Shown in pieces: positions 25,069 to 33,518 of a stretch of DNA of 64,000 nt. The first letter of the stretch is position 1; every line of letters starts with the position of its first letter. Position numbers and translations under genes: made by a program. The stretch covers positions 1 through 64,000 of the forward strand of contig CACEDU010000001.1 in assembly GCA_902558435.1 (NCBI GenBank), written 5' to 3'. The notes beneath the pieces are model-generated. The model worked only from the letters and a program-made list of their open reading frames with translations. It was not told where the DNA came from and did not search any database. The DNA is from an uncultured Pelagibacteraceae bacterium (GTDB lineage Bacteria; Pseudomonadota; Alphaproteobacteria; Pelagibacterales; Pelagibacteraceae).

Positions 25069-26041
25069 AATTAAGCAATTTTGATTTAATATCAGATACA
25101 GATTTTTTATCGAGTGTTGATGTTTCAAAAGTAGGTTTCTTTATAATTTCATCAAATTCTTTTATTTTTTTATTTTTTTCTTCTTCATTAATTAGATCTG
25201 TCTTATTAAATACAATTATTTCCTGCTTTTTTAGAAGCTCTGAGCTATATTTTGCCATTTCATCTCTAACTTGTTTATATGAATTGGCTAAATTTTTTTC
25301 TGAAATATCAATTAAATGTAACAATATTTTACATCTCTCTATATGTTTTAAAAATTTAATACCCAATCCCGTACCTTTATGTGCACCTTCAATTAATCCT
25401 GGAATATCCGCTAAAGTTATTTCCTTATCGTCATACATTGCAACTCCAAGATTTGGATTTAATGTTGTAAATTTATAATTCGCTATTTTAGGGGTTGCAC
25501 TTGTTAATGATGCTAATAAACTTGACTTACCTGCATTTGGCAATCCAATAATTCCTATATCTGCAATTGTTTTAAGTTGAAGCCATATCCAAAATTCTTC
25601 ACCAATTGTTCCTTTGGTAAATTTTTTTGGAGCTCTATTTGTTGAAGATTTAAATCTTGTATTTCCAAACCCTCCTTTACCACCAATTGCTGCAACAAAT
25701 TCCTCATTCTCTTTTTTAAAATCATAAATTAAAGTTTTATTATCTTCTTCAAATACTTGAGTCCCAATTGGTACTTTTAAATATAAATCTTCTCCACCTC
25801 TTCCTGTCTTATTTTTTCCACTTCCATCTCTACCTTTCTCAGCTTTGAAGTGTTGTTGATATCTAAAATCAATTAGTGTGTTTAAATTTCTTTCTGATAT
25901 TAGAATTACTGAACCACCTTTTCCTCCGTCACCTCCATCAGGTCCTCCAAATTCAATAAATTTTTCTCTTCTAAAGCTAGGTGATCCAGATCCACCGTCT
26001 CCTGCTTTTACATATATCTTTACTTGATCGAGAAATTTCAT
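25058..26041 (-). CDS. obgE: GTPase Obg/CgtA
   Basis: This ribosome-assembly GTPase of 327 aa has a glycine-rich Obg fold (about residues 1-158, with G-G-P-D-G-G-D-G-G-K-G-G). The G domain follows, with G1 G-L-P-N-A-G-K-S-S, G3 D-I-P-G-L-I-E-G-A and G4 N-K-T-D. It lacks the extra C-terminal OCT domain found in some Gram-positives. rplU-rpmA-obgE is a near-universal proteobacterial order. The gap to rpmA is 28 bp. Confidence 0.97.
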   Translation of the reverse strand: MKFLDQVKIYVKAGDGGSGSPSFRREKFIEFGGPDGGDGGKGGSVILISERNLNTLIDFRYQQHFKAEKGRDGSGKNKTGRGGEDLYLKVPIGTQVFEEDNKTLIYDFKKENEEFVAAIGGKGGFGNTRFKSSTNRAPKKFTKGTIGEEFWIWLQLKTIADIGIIGLPNAGKSSLLASLTSATPKIANYKFTTLNPNLGVAMYDDKEITLADIPGLIEGAHKGTGLGIKFLKHIERCKILLHLIDISEKNLANSYKQVRDEMAKYSSELLKKQEIIVFNKTDLINEEEKNKKIKEFDEIIKKPTFETSTLDKKSVSDIKSKLLNYVS

Positions 26042-26069
26042 GATTTTACAGATGTTAATTATCTGTTTA

Positions 26070-26324
26070 TTAATTAGGCTTTACTGAAACGTAAGTTCTG
26101 TCTGACTTGCTTTTTTTAAAAATTACTTTTCCTTTAACAACAGAAAAAATAGAATGGTCTTTACCCATTCCAACATTTTCTCCAGGAAATATTTTAGTAC
26201 CTCTTTGTCTAACAATTATATTCCCAGGTACTACCAATTGACCACCATATTTTTTTACTCCCAATCTACGACCAGCACTATCTCTTCCGTTCCTTGATGA
26301 TCCACCTGCTTTTTTTGTTGCCAT
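26070..26324 (-). CDS. rpmA: 50S ribosomal protein L27
   Basis: This small basic ribosomal protein (84 aa) has an N-terminus that reaches the peptidyl-transferase centre. [16 protein letters not shown] is the classical start, followed by R-L-G-V-K and the [21 protein letters not shown] block. There is no N-terminal extension that would need protease cleavage. It lies 11 bp after rplU and upstream of obgE. Confidence 0.98.
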   Translation of the reverse strand: MATKKAGGSSRNGRDSAGRRLGVKKYGGQLVVPGNIIVRQRGTKIFPGENVGMGKDHSIFSVVKGKVIFKKSKSDRTYVSVKPN

Positions 26325-26335
26325 AATTTACCTAT

Positions 26336-26746
26336 TTATTTTGAAGCCTCAATTTTTTCTTTTTTAGCTTCTTTAACTGCAATTTCTTTTTTTTTCATTT
26401 TTTCAGCCTCTGATAGCACTTTACCATCTTTTGAAAAAATTTTGTTAATTCTTATTAGCGAGAATTGCTGTCTATGTCCATTCTTTCGTCTCGAATTTTT
26501 TCTTCTTCTTTTTTTGAAAATTAAAACCGTTCTTTCTTTATCATTTTTTAATAATTCTGCTTCAACTTTAGCTCCATTTACTGTTGGTTCGCCCAACTCA
26601 ATACTTTTGTCATCTCCATATGCTAAAATTTCTTTAAATTCTACTTTAGTATCTGGATTAGAATCAGGTAATTTTTCAACTTTAATAATCTCTCCAGCCG
26701 ATACTTTGTACTGCTTTCCACCTGTTTGTATAACTGCGTATGACAT
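26336..26746 (-). CDS. rplU: 50S ribosomal protein L21
   Basis: This 136-aa ribosomal protein has the conserved N-terminal Y-A-V-I-Q-T-G-G-K-Q-Y-K-V and the basic K-K-R-R-R-K-N-S-R-R-K-x-G-H-R-Q segment that contacts 23S rRNA. The C-terminal 30 residues are a Lys/Glu/Ala-rich tail beyond the approximately 103-aa core, as in some other alphaproteobacteria. It is the first gene of a nine-gene operon (rplU to rppH) with a good promoter just upstream. Confidence 0.97.
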   Translation of the reverse strand: MSYAVIQTGGKQYKVSAGEIIKVEKLPDSNPDTKVEFKEILAYGDDKSIELGEPTVNGAKVEAELLKNDKERTVLIFKKRRRKNSRRKNGHRQQFSLIRINKIFSKDGKVLSEAEKMKKKEIAVKEAKKEKIEASK

Positions 26747-26772
26747 AACGAACCTAATATTTAATTATCAGC

Positions 26773-26800
26773 AATATAGTCAGGGTCCTATGTTAGTCAA
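26773..26800 (-). promoter_or_regulatory. Candidate promoter of the rplU-rpmA-obgE operon
   Basis: Read on the minus strand, TTGACT (26800-26795) is separated by 16 bp from TATATT (26778-26773), about 26 bp before the rplU ATG. This is close to the sigma-70 consensus and sits in the only gap (64 bp) before this operon. Confidence 0.55.
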
Positions 26801-26810
26801 GCTGAATAAG

Positions 26811-27530
26811 CTAGAAATTATCCTTTAAATCTCTCAATTTTGAAAAGTTTTCAACATTTTTTGATCTTAAAAAAATATTAGTTTTAAGTTCCTCTTCAAG
26901 TGTCGATGGAATGGTTGGCTGACCTTTGGAAAGTTGATTTTTTATAAACTGAATTTTTGAAATTAAAGCTTTATTTTCTGGATCGTGTTTTAGACAAAAA
27001 TCTGAATTTTTTAATGTATACTCATGCCCACAATAAATTTCTGTCTCAACTGGTAAATTCTTTAACAACTGCAAAGAATTAAACATTTGTTCATGAGTGC
27101 CCTCAAACACTCTTCCACAACCTAATGAAAATAATGTATCTCCAGAAAATAATGCTTTTTCATTGAAAAAATAGAAACATATATGGCCCAAAGTATGTCC
27201 TGGAATATGAAAGACTTTTGCTTCAAATATACCGTCCTTCCAAATTTCATCATTTTTTAAAGATATATCTATTTCTGGTATTCTATGTTTATCTTCATCA
27301 AAGCCTATAACCTTTGCATTATATAATTTCTTGAGTTCTTTATTACCTCCTACATGATCATAATGATGGTGAGTATTCATAATGAATTTTAATTTTAGGT
27401 TAAGACTTTCAATTTTATTTATAATAGGCTTTGCTTCACTAGGATCTATTACAATAGTAGATTTTGTTAATTCATCAATTAATAAATAGGAAAAATTATC
27501 TTCTAAACATTTTATAATTTCTATTTTCAT
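26811..27530 (-). CDS. gloB: Hydroxyacylglutathione hydrolase (glyoxalase II)
   Basis: This 239-aa metallo-beta-lactamase-fold hydrolase converts S-lactoylglutathione to lactate and glutathione in methylglyoxal detoxification. The binuclear metal motif T-H-H-H-Y-D-H-V-G-G is at about residues 52-61. Other metal ligands lie in P-G-H-T-L-G-H, F-S-G-D-T-L-F and C-G-H-E-Y-T. G-C-G-R-x-F-E-G-T is typical of GloB rather than other members of the fold. It follows metW by 1 bp, so it may be co-transcribed with metX-metW under the SAM-II riboswitch. Confidence 0.95.
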   Translation of the reverse strand: MKIEIIKCLEDNFSYLLIDELTKSTIVIDPSEAKPIINKIESLNLKLKFIMNTHHHYDHVGGNKELKKLYNAKVIGFDEDKHRIPEIDISLKNDEIWKDGIFEAKVFHIPGHTLGHICFYFFNEKALFSGDTLFSLGCGRVFEGTHEQMFNSLQLLKNLPVETEIYCGHEYTLKNSDFCLKHDPENKALISKIQFIKNQLSKGQPTIPSTLEEELKTNIFLRSKNVENFSKLRDLKDNF

Positions 27531-27531
27531 T

Positions 27532-28128
27532 TTACTTTTCTAATAAAAAAATACCCAATTCAGATATTAAGTTTTTATATTTCAAATTTGAATTTGAAAT
27601 ATTTGATATTTTTTCTCCATTTAAAGAAATTGTTTTATAAATATTAATTCCTTTGTTGTTACAAAAATTGTAAAAGTCTTGAATTGTACACATATGTAAG
27701 TTGGGGGTATTATACCATTGATAAGGCAAATTTTTTGTAACTGGCATTTCTCCTTTGAATAGCAAATCTAATCTAACTTTCCAGTGTCCAAAATTTGGAA
27801 TTGTGACGATTACCTTTTTTCCTACTCTTAATAAATTTTCAATTACTTTTTCTGGACTCATAAATGCTTGAAGCGTTTGGCTTAATATTACATAATCAAA
27901 TGATAAATCTGGAAATTGTTTTAAATCATTTTCAGCATCGCCTTCAATAACAGCTAGTCCTTTGGATAAACATTTTTTTACTTTTTCTTTAGAAATTTCA
28001 AGTCCTCTAATATCTACTACTTTATTTTTTGATAGATATTCCATTAAAATTCCATCACCACATCCAACGTCCAAGACTCTTGATTTTTCCTCAATAAACT
28101 TAGATATAATTTTAAATTCCTCTTTCAT
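27532..28128 (-). CDS. metW: Methionine biosynthesis protein MetW
   Basis: This 198-aa protein has a class I methyltransferase fold. The SAM-binding-like motif V-L-D-V-G-C-G-D-G (about residues 18-26) and the family blocks Q-T-L-Q-A and I-P-N-F-G-H-W-K-V-R are visible. MetW is the obligate partner of MetX in many proteobacteria, where the pair acts in homoserine acylation. Its start overlaps metX by 17 bp, as usual for metXW. Confidence 0.95.
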   Translation of the reverse strand: MKEEFKIISKFIEEKSRVLDVGCGDGILMEYLSKNKVVDIRGLEISKEKVKKCLSKGLAVIEGDAENDLKQFPDLSFDYVILSQTLQAFMSPEKVIENLLRVGKKVIVTIPNFGHWKVRLDLLFKGEMPVTKNLPYQWYNTPNLHMCTIQDFYNFCNNKGINIYKTISLNGEKISNISNSNLKYKNLISELGIFLLEK

Positions 28129-29245
28129 TAATATTAGAATAAGTTGTGTTTAAATAATTTTTAATAGTGCTTAAAAAATCTGGCACATCTAATAAAAAGG
28201 AATCATGGCCTTTATCAGTTTTTATTTCAACAAAACCAACATCGGCACCTATTGCATTGAGTGCTATAACAATATCTTTATTCTCAGATGTTGGGTATAA
28301 CCAATCAGAAGTAAAGGAAATAACAAAAAATTTTGTTTTCGTATCTTTAAATGCTTTAGAAAGGTTTCCATTAAATTGTTTAGTTAAATCAAAATAATCC
28401 ATTGCTCTTGTTATATACAAATAACTATTTGCATCAAATCTATCTACAAATACAGAGCCTTGATATCTTAAATAACTCTCAATTTGGAAGTCGGCATCAA
28501 ATCCAAATTTTAAATCAGATCTTTCTTGAAGGTTTCTTCCAAACTTTTCTTGTAAACCTTGTTTTGATAAATATGTAATATGAGCAGCCATCCTAGCTAC
28601 AGCTAAACCTTTATCAGGATTAGTTGATTTTTCATCATACAATCCTTCTTTCCAATTGCTATCAGACATTATTGCCTGCCTTCCAAGTTCATTAAAAGCA
28701 ATATTTTGAGCTGAATGACTAGCTGTACAAGCTATTGGTATAGCTACTCTAGCCTTATTCGGAAAGTTTGATACAAATTGTAAAACTTGCATTCCGCCCA
28801 TGGAGCCGCCAGCAACAGCAAATAATTTTTCTATTTTAAAATAATCTAATAGATTGTATTGGGCGTTAACCATATCATTAATTGTAATTACAGGAAAATT
28901 TGTACCTATAGGTTTTTTGGTAAAAGGATCAATAGTTCCTGGTCCGTAAGATCCCATACATCCACCAATGACATTAGCACAGATAACAAAAAATTTATCA
29001 GTATCGAATGACTTACCTGGACCAACTGCATAGTTCCACCAACCCTCTTTTTTTGTAATTGGATTGATGCCTGAAGCATATTGGTCGCCAGTTAGCGCAT
29101 GAAAAATTAATATAGCATTATCTTTCTTCTCATTAAGATTTCCATAGGTCTCATAAGCTAAGGGAAAGTTCGATATTTCTTTGCCACAATCAAGCTTGAG
29201 AGTTTTCTCAATAAGTATACTTTTCATTTTATTTAAATTGCTCAT
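28112..29245 (-). CDS. metX: Homoserine O-acyltransferase MetX
   Basis: This alpha/beta-hydrolase-fold enzyme (377 aa) acylates homoserine at the start of methionine synthesis. The nucleophile Ser is in G-G-S-M-G-G-M-Q, the Asp in S-D-W-L-Y-P and the His in K-G-H-D-S-F. L-T-G-D and N-x-x-G-G-C-x-G-S-x-G-P are family blocks. The presence of metW suggests the succinyl-CoA-using type, although the family name says acetyltransferase. The start could be the ATG at 29245 or an in-frame ATG six codons later. The SAM-II riboswitch lies 35 bp upstream, so expression should fall when SAM is plentiful. Confidence 0.95.
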   Translation of the reverse strand: MSNLNKMKSILIEKTLKLDCGKEISNFPLAYETYGNLNEKKDNAILIFHALTGDQYASGINPITKKEGWWNYAVGPGKSFDTDKFFVICANVIGGCMGSYGPGTIDPFTKKPIGTNFPVITINDMVNAQYNLLDYFKIEKLFAVAGGSMGGMQVLQFVSNFPNKARVAIPIACTASHSAQNIAFNELGRQAIMSDSNWKEGLYDEKSTNPDKGLAVARMAAHITYLSKQGLQEKFGRNLQERSDLKFGFDADFQIESYLRYQGSVFVDRFDANSYLYITRAMDYFDLTKQFNGNLSKAFKDTKTKFFVISFTSDWLYPTSENKDIVIALNAIGADVGFVEIKTDKGHDSFLLDVPDFLSTIKNYLNTTYSNINERGI

Positions 29246-29280
29246 AAAAATATTGCTGAAATGAATTGTGAGAAAAAAAA

Positions 29281-29330
29281 CTTATTTAGCAGGTTTTTTA
29301 AAGCGCTCGCAATTCAGTTAAATCAGCGCA
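29281..29330 (-). ncRNA. SAM-II riboswitch upstream of metX
   Basis: The minus strand from 29330 to 29281 reads as a SAM-II aptamer. A 5-bp P1 stem GCGCT/AGCGC encloses the nearly invariant GATTTAAC. This is followed by a variable loop and an A-rich stretch, and then the conserved GCTAAA near the 3' end that closes the pseudoknot. Order and spacing match known SAM-II aptamers as I remember them. It lies between a candidate promoter and metX, as in other alphaproteobacteria. A run of eight T follows directly (29280-29273). Confidence 0.88.
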
Positions 29331-29337
29331 AAAAGCT

Positions 29338-29364
29338 TTTATAAGATAGCTTTTTAGATGTCAA
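29338..29364 (-). promoter_or_regulatory. Candidate metX promoter
   Basis: On the minus strand a perfect TTGACA (29364-29359) is followed after 15 bp by TATAAA (29343-29338); reading TAAAAG as the -10 gives 17 bp. Initiation about 7 nt after the -10 would fall at roughly 29331, so the transcript would begin almost exactly at the SAM-II aptamer. Confidence 0.5.
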
Positions 29365-29428
29365 TTTTTTTAGAATTATTGATTGTATTATCTAATTATC
29401 TGACTATTTATTAGTAAAACTAAGCAGC

Positions 29429-30514
29429 ATGAATACTCCATTATTTAGAAAATTAAACCTAGAGACCTATAAGCCTGGAAGATCATTCTTAAATAAAAAA
29501 AAAAGCATAATAAAATTATCAGCTAATGAGTCAGCGTTAGGAATGAGCACAAATGCTAATAAAGCAATAATAAAATCTAAAAATAATATATCAAAGTATC
29601 CAGATGGGAAATTTAAAGAATTAACATACACGATTTCAAAAAAATATAATTGCAAGCAAAATCAAATTATCTGTGGATCTGGATCTGATGAAATTATTCA
29701 AATGCTATGCCAGTTATTTTTGAACAAAGGAGACGAAGTTGTTGTGCCAGAGTACAGTTTTTTAATGTACAGAATTTATGCAAAAATAGTAGGAGCAAAA
29801 GTTATATTTTCTAAAGAAAAAAATTTTAAAGTATCAAATGATGAAATTATAAAAAAAACAACTAAAAGAACTAAAATTGTATTTATAGCTAATCCAAATA
29901 ATCCTACAGGCACATACATTTCTAAAAATCAGTTATTAGATTTAAGAAAGCGTTTAAATAAAAAAATTTTATTAGTAGTTGATGATGCTTATTTTGAATA
30001 TATGTTAAATAAAGATTATAGATCAGGTTTAGAGCTTTTTAAAAATAAAAATAATGTATTTATATTAAGAACTTTTTCAAAAATTTATGGCCTTGCGTCC
30101 TTAAGAGTAGGATGGGGTTACGGCAGTAAAAAAATTGTAGATGCTTTATATAAAATTAAACCACCATTTAATGTTAATAAGATAGCACAGGAATGTGCAG
30201 TAGAGTCTCTTAAAGATAAAAAGTTTATAAAAAAATCTGTAAAACATAATTTAGATTGGGCTAAAAAGATAAAAAAAATAATGAATTCTTTTAATATACA
30301 AACAAATGAAATTGGACCAAATTTTTTTCTTTTAGATTTTAACAAATGTAAATTAACTGCAAGTTTTGTTGAGAGAAATCTTGAAAAATCTGGAATTATT
30401 CTTAGAGAAATGAATTCGTATGGAATTAAAAATTGTTTAAGACTTACAATTGGAAATGTGAGAGAAAATATACTTTTAATAAATCAGATGAAAAAGATTT
30501 TTAAAAATGTTTAA
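29429..30514 (+). CDS. hisC: Histidinol-phosphate/aromatic aminotransferase (HisC family)
   Basis: This 361-aa fold-type I PLP aminotransferase makes histidinol phosphate, and in many bacteria also transaminates aromatic keto acids. It shows the family blocks S-A-N-E-S (about 30-34), G-S-G-S-D-E-I-I, N-P-N-N-P-T-G, the PLP-binding Lys218 in T-F-S-K-I-Y-G-L-A and R-V-G-W-G-Y-G. Its coupling to tyrA (8-bp overlap) suggests a role in tyrosine/phenylalanine synthesis in addition to, or instead of, histidine. No other his gene is nearby. Confidence 0.88.
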   Translation: MNTPLFRKLNLETYKPGRSFLNKKKSIIKLSANESALGMSTNANKAIIKSKNNISKYPDGKFKELTYTISKKYNCKQNQIICGSGSDEIIQMLCQLFLNKGDEVVVPEYSFLMYRIYAKIVGAKVIFSKEKNFKVSNDEIIKKTTKRTKIVFIANPNNPTGTYISKNQLLDLRKRLNKKILLVVDDAYFEYMLNKDYRSGLELFKNKNNVFILRTFSKIYGLASLRVGWGYGSKKIVDALYKIKPPFNVNKIAQECAVESLKDKKFIKKSVKHNLDWAKKIKKIMNSFNIQTNEIGPNFFLLDFNKCKLTASFVERNLEKSGIILREMNSYGIKNCLRLTIGNVRENILLINQMKKIFKNV

Positions 30515-31406
30515 AAATATATTGATAGTTGGTTGCGGATTAATTGGATCTTCGATTTTAAGAGCATCAATAAATAAAAAAATTTCTAAAAACTTTTTTG
30601 TTTATGAAAAATCAAAAAAAAATATTAGAGAAATTAAAAAAATAAATAAAAAAATAATTATTTTAAAAAAACTAAATAATAAAATCTCAGACATGGATTT
30701 TGTTATAATTGCTACTCCAATGAGTCAGTATGAAAAAATTATTCTTCACTTAAATAAGCATTTAAGTAAAAAATCTTTAATTACCGATGTTGGTTCTACA
30801 AAGGAAAACGTTAGCAAATTAAAAAATAATAGTCTGTTAAAGTCGCTTGACTGGATTATGAGTCATCCGATATCTGGATCAGAGGTAAGTGGACCTAAGC
30901 ATGGAAGTAAAAGTCTATTTATTAATAAATGGTGCATAGTTTTAAGAGATAAAAACAAAATCAAACAGAAAAAATTGGTGAATTTTTGGAAAAAAATTGG
31001 GTCTAAAGTAATAATTATGGATGAGAAAGTTCACGATAAGATATTTTCAATTACAAGTCATTTACCCCATTTAATAGCTTACAATTTAATAAAGACCGCT
31101 CAAGATTTTCAAAAAACTCAAAAAAAAGATGTTATTAAATTTAGTGCGGGTGGGTTAAGAGATTTTTCAAGGATAGCTGCATCAAACGAAATTATGTGGA
31201 GAGATATTTTTTTTAATAACAAAAAAAATGTTGTTATTGCAATAAACTTATTTATTAAAAATTTAAAATCTTTTAAAAAAAATATTGAAAATTTAGATGA
31301 TAAAACGTTAAGAAAAAAATTGGTTAATTCAAAAAAAGTAAGACAGCAAATATTGAATTTAAAACAAGATATAGCAAAACCAGACTTTGGAAGAGATCTA
31401 AACTAA
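30507..31406 (+). CDS. tyrA: Prephenate/arogenate dehydrogenase (TyrA family)
   Basis: This 299-aa NAD(P)-dependent enzyme oxidatively decarboxylates prephenate or arogenate on the way to tyrosine. The N-terminal nucleotide fold is V-G-C-G-L-I-G-S-S (about residues 8-16). D-V-G-S-T-K and S-H-P-I-S-G-S-E-x-S-G-P are TyrA signatures, and T-S-H-L-P-H-L-I-A carries the active-site His. No chorismate-mutase or ACT domain is fused. Its TAA stop shares bases with the TAG of the NlpC/P60 gene on the other strand (CTAA). Whether it prefers prephenate or arogenate cannot be read from sequence. Confidence 0.92.
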   Translation: MFKNILIVGCGLIGSSILRASINKKISKNFFVYEKSKKNIREIKKINKKIIILKKLNNKISDMDFVIIATPMSQYEKIILHLNKHLSKKSLITDVGSTKENVSKLKNNSLLKSLDWIMSHPISGSEVSGPKHGSKSLFINKWCIVLRDKNKIKQKKLVNFWKKIGSKVIIMDEKVHDKIFSITSHLPHLIAYNLIKTAQDFQKTQKKDVIKFSAGGLRDFSRIAASNEIMWRDIFFNNKKNVVIAINLFIKNLKSFKKNIENLDDKTLRKKLVNSKKVRQQILNLKQDIAKPDFGRDLN

Positions 31407-32158
31407 ATCGATATTATTTTAATCACTTTTAAATTTGCAGTTTTTTCAATTAATTTAATAGTCTTTAATATTGGCATTATTATTACTTTTTTTCTTGGAC
31501 CATATGCATGAATTAATTCTCTTGTATTTAGACAAATTGCTACATGCCCTCTCCAAAAAATAATATCTCCTCTTTTAAATACTTTTTTATTCTTAATACC
31601 CTTTTTGATTTTAACTTGATCTTTTGTATCTCTTGGAAAGAATTTATTGTTATATTTATAAAAAATTTGCAGTAATGCTGAACAATCAATACCATCAAAA
31701 GTTTTACCACCCCATTTATATTTAACATGCAAAAAAAGTTTTAATATTTTATTAATATTATAATTTTTTTTATTTAATATTTGTAATTCATTTGATTTTA
31801 TCCATTTATTCTTTTCAAACATTACAAAGTTATTTTTTTTATTTATAATCTGAATTTCAGATGAAAATGGAAGGTGTTTTTTTGTAAAAAATTTAATATT
31901 GTTTTTTGGTTTATTATAAATCTTTGATTTTAATATACTGACTTTGTGAGTTTTATTTAAAACTTTATTAAATTTTTTGATTTTTATAAAACCTAAGTAA
32001 TTATCAAAATCTGTTTTAATCTTAAAAAAATCTTTCTTTTTTCCAATTATTTTAAACTTTTCACCATAAATTAATTGAGTACTTATATTTGATTTCTTTG
32101 AGGCTAGCTCATAAACGTTTAAATAGGAATTCCTACAGAAATAGCTATTTTGCACCAA
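31403..32158 (-). CDS. NlpC/P60 (C40) peptidoglycan peptidase with SH3-like domain
   Basis: This 251-aa protein is predicted to cut murein peptides. An N-terminal bacterial SH3-like region (about residues 12-120) is followed by the papain-fold domain. The catalytic Cys is in G-I-D-C-S-A-L, His in R-G-H-V-A-I-C-L and the third polar residue in I-H-A-Y-G. No signal peptide is evident, so it may act on imported muropeptides in the cytoplasm, as some C40 recycling enzymes do. The start is TTG at 32158 or GTG at 32155, overlapping the ampG 3' end by 11-14 bp. Linkage to ampG supports a recycling role, which is inference. Confidence 0.85.
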   Translation of the reverse strand: MVQNSYFCRNSYLNVYELASKKSNISTQLIYGEKFKIIGKKKDFFKIKTDFDNYLGFIKIKKFNKVLNKTHKVSILKSKIYNKPKNNIKFFTKKHLPFSSEIQIINKKNNFVMFEKNKWIKSNELQILNKKNYNINKILKLFLHVKYKWGGKTFDGIDCSALLQIFYKYNNKFFPRDTKDQVKIKKGIKNKKVFKRGDIIFWRGHVAICLNTRELIHAYGPRKKVIIMPILKTIKLIEKTANLKVIKIISI

Positions 32159-33518
32159 TTTTAACTTTATTTCTTATAAACCAAAGACAAATAAGTGATG
32201 GAATCACCATTACAGTTGTTATTATAAAAAATGTACCCCAGTCTCCATTTAGCCAATCTACTAGTGCACCTGATGAAGAGGCAAGGGTAGTTCTTCCAGC
32301 AGTTCCAATTGATGCTAATAATGCATATTGAGTTGCTGTATAGGTCCTATCCACTAATAAAGAAATAAAGGCAACAAATGCAACTGTTGCAAATGCAGCT
32401 GTTATATCATCAGCTATTACAGCTATTGCAAATAATAATTCTGATTTACCTGTCCAGGCCAATAATGCGAAAAGTAAATTAGTTACAGCCATCAAACCTC
32501 CAGCAAAAAACATAGTTTTGACTGTTCCAGCTCTCATCGCCATTACACCACCTATTAAAGTGAAAACTACAGTTGTTATCCATCCTAATCCTTTAGAATA
32601 AATTGCTATTTGTCCTTTTGAAAATCCAATTTCTTTATAAAAAACAATAGACATACGTCCTAGAAATGCCTCACCAATTTTAAATAAAAATACAAATCCT
32701 AATATCCCAACTGCGATTGCAAAACCATTTTTTTTGAAAAAGCTTATTATTGGTCCACCAATAGTTCCTGAAATATAAGCAATAAAATTTGTTAAAATAT
32801 TATTTGATCCAAGCTTGTTTACAATCATTTGATCTGTTTCTTTTTGATTATTTTGTCTGTTATTATCAATTGGTTCATGCACAAACATTAAAAGAATATT
32901 CATTAAAATAATTAAAACACCTAAAACTAAAAAAGTAGCTTGCCAATAATCTGCTATTCCCATATTTTCAAAAAATTCTGCAGTAAATAATGCTATAACA
33001 CCTCCTAATTTATAGCCAGTCCACCAACCAACTACTGCCATGGCCGCACCTGCTGCCATAGATTTCCCCTCATTTGCATCAATTTGTTCAATTCTTAATG
33101 CATCAACAGTAATATCTTGGGTTGCTGAAGCTATTGCAATTACTAATCCAACACTAATCAAAAGTGCTAAATTTTGTGTAGGATTTATTAAACTCCAGAC
33201 AATTAAGCTAAATAAAATTATTAATTGCATTAGTACAATCCATCCTCGTCTATGTCCTAATTTTTTTGTTAAAAATGGAATTTGTATTCTGTCAATGATG
33301 GGAGCCCATAAATAATTAAAAGCATAAACGCCAAATATTAATCCTGCCCAGCCAATCGTCGATCTACTCAATCCCTCTTCTTTTAACCAAAGACTTAAGC
33401 TGCTTGCAATTAATACCCATGGAAATCCGCTTATTGCTCCAAGAAGCAATATTCTCAACATCCTAATATCTTTATATACTAATAAAGAATCTAACCAGCT
33501 TTGTTTAGTTTCAGACAT
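32145..33518 (-). CDS. ampG: AmpG-family muropeptide permease (MFS)
   Basis: This major-facilitator protein of about 457 aa has 12 or more hydrophobic segments. The N-terminal L-G-A-I-S-G-F-P and the W-A-P-I-I-D-R block are typical of AmpG, which imports anhydromuropeptides from the periplasm for recycling. I chose the ATG at 33518 because it overlaps the trkH stop in the TAATG junction common in this window. An ATG at 33533 is also in frame. Neighbours are an NlpC/P60 peptidase (overlapping) and, elsewhere in the window, AmgK-MurU. An acetyl-CoA transporter-like role is an alternative for the family. Confidence 0.87.
   Translation of the reverse strand: MSETKQSWLDSLLVYKDIRMLRILLLGAISGFPWVLIASSLSLWLKEEGLSRSTIGWAGLIFGVYAFNYLWAPIIDRIQIPFLTKKLGHRRGWIVLMQLIILFSLIVWSLINPTQNLALLISVGLVIAIASATQDITVDALRIEQIDANEGKSMAAGAAMAVVGWWTGYKLGGVIALFTAEFFENMGIADYWQATFLVLGVLIILMNILLMFVHEPIDNNRQNNQKETDQMIVNKLGSNNILTNFIAYISGTIGGPIISFFKKNGFAIAVGILGFVFLFKIGEAFLGRMSIVFYKEIGFSKGQIAIYSKGLGWITTVVFTLIGGVMAMRAGTVKTMFFAGGLMAVTNLLFALLAWTGKSELLFAIAVIADDITAAFATVAFVAFISLLVDRTYTATQYALLASIGTAGRTTLASSSGALVDWLNGDWGTFFIITTVMVIPSLICLWFIRNKVKIGAK

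Noticed and set aside
26442..26828. 128-codon plus-strand frame across rplU and its promoter gap
   Set aside because: It is antisense to the L21 gene. The hydrophobic composition is a by-product of complementing Lys/Glu codons.
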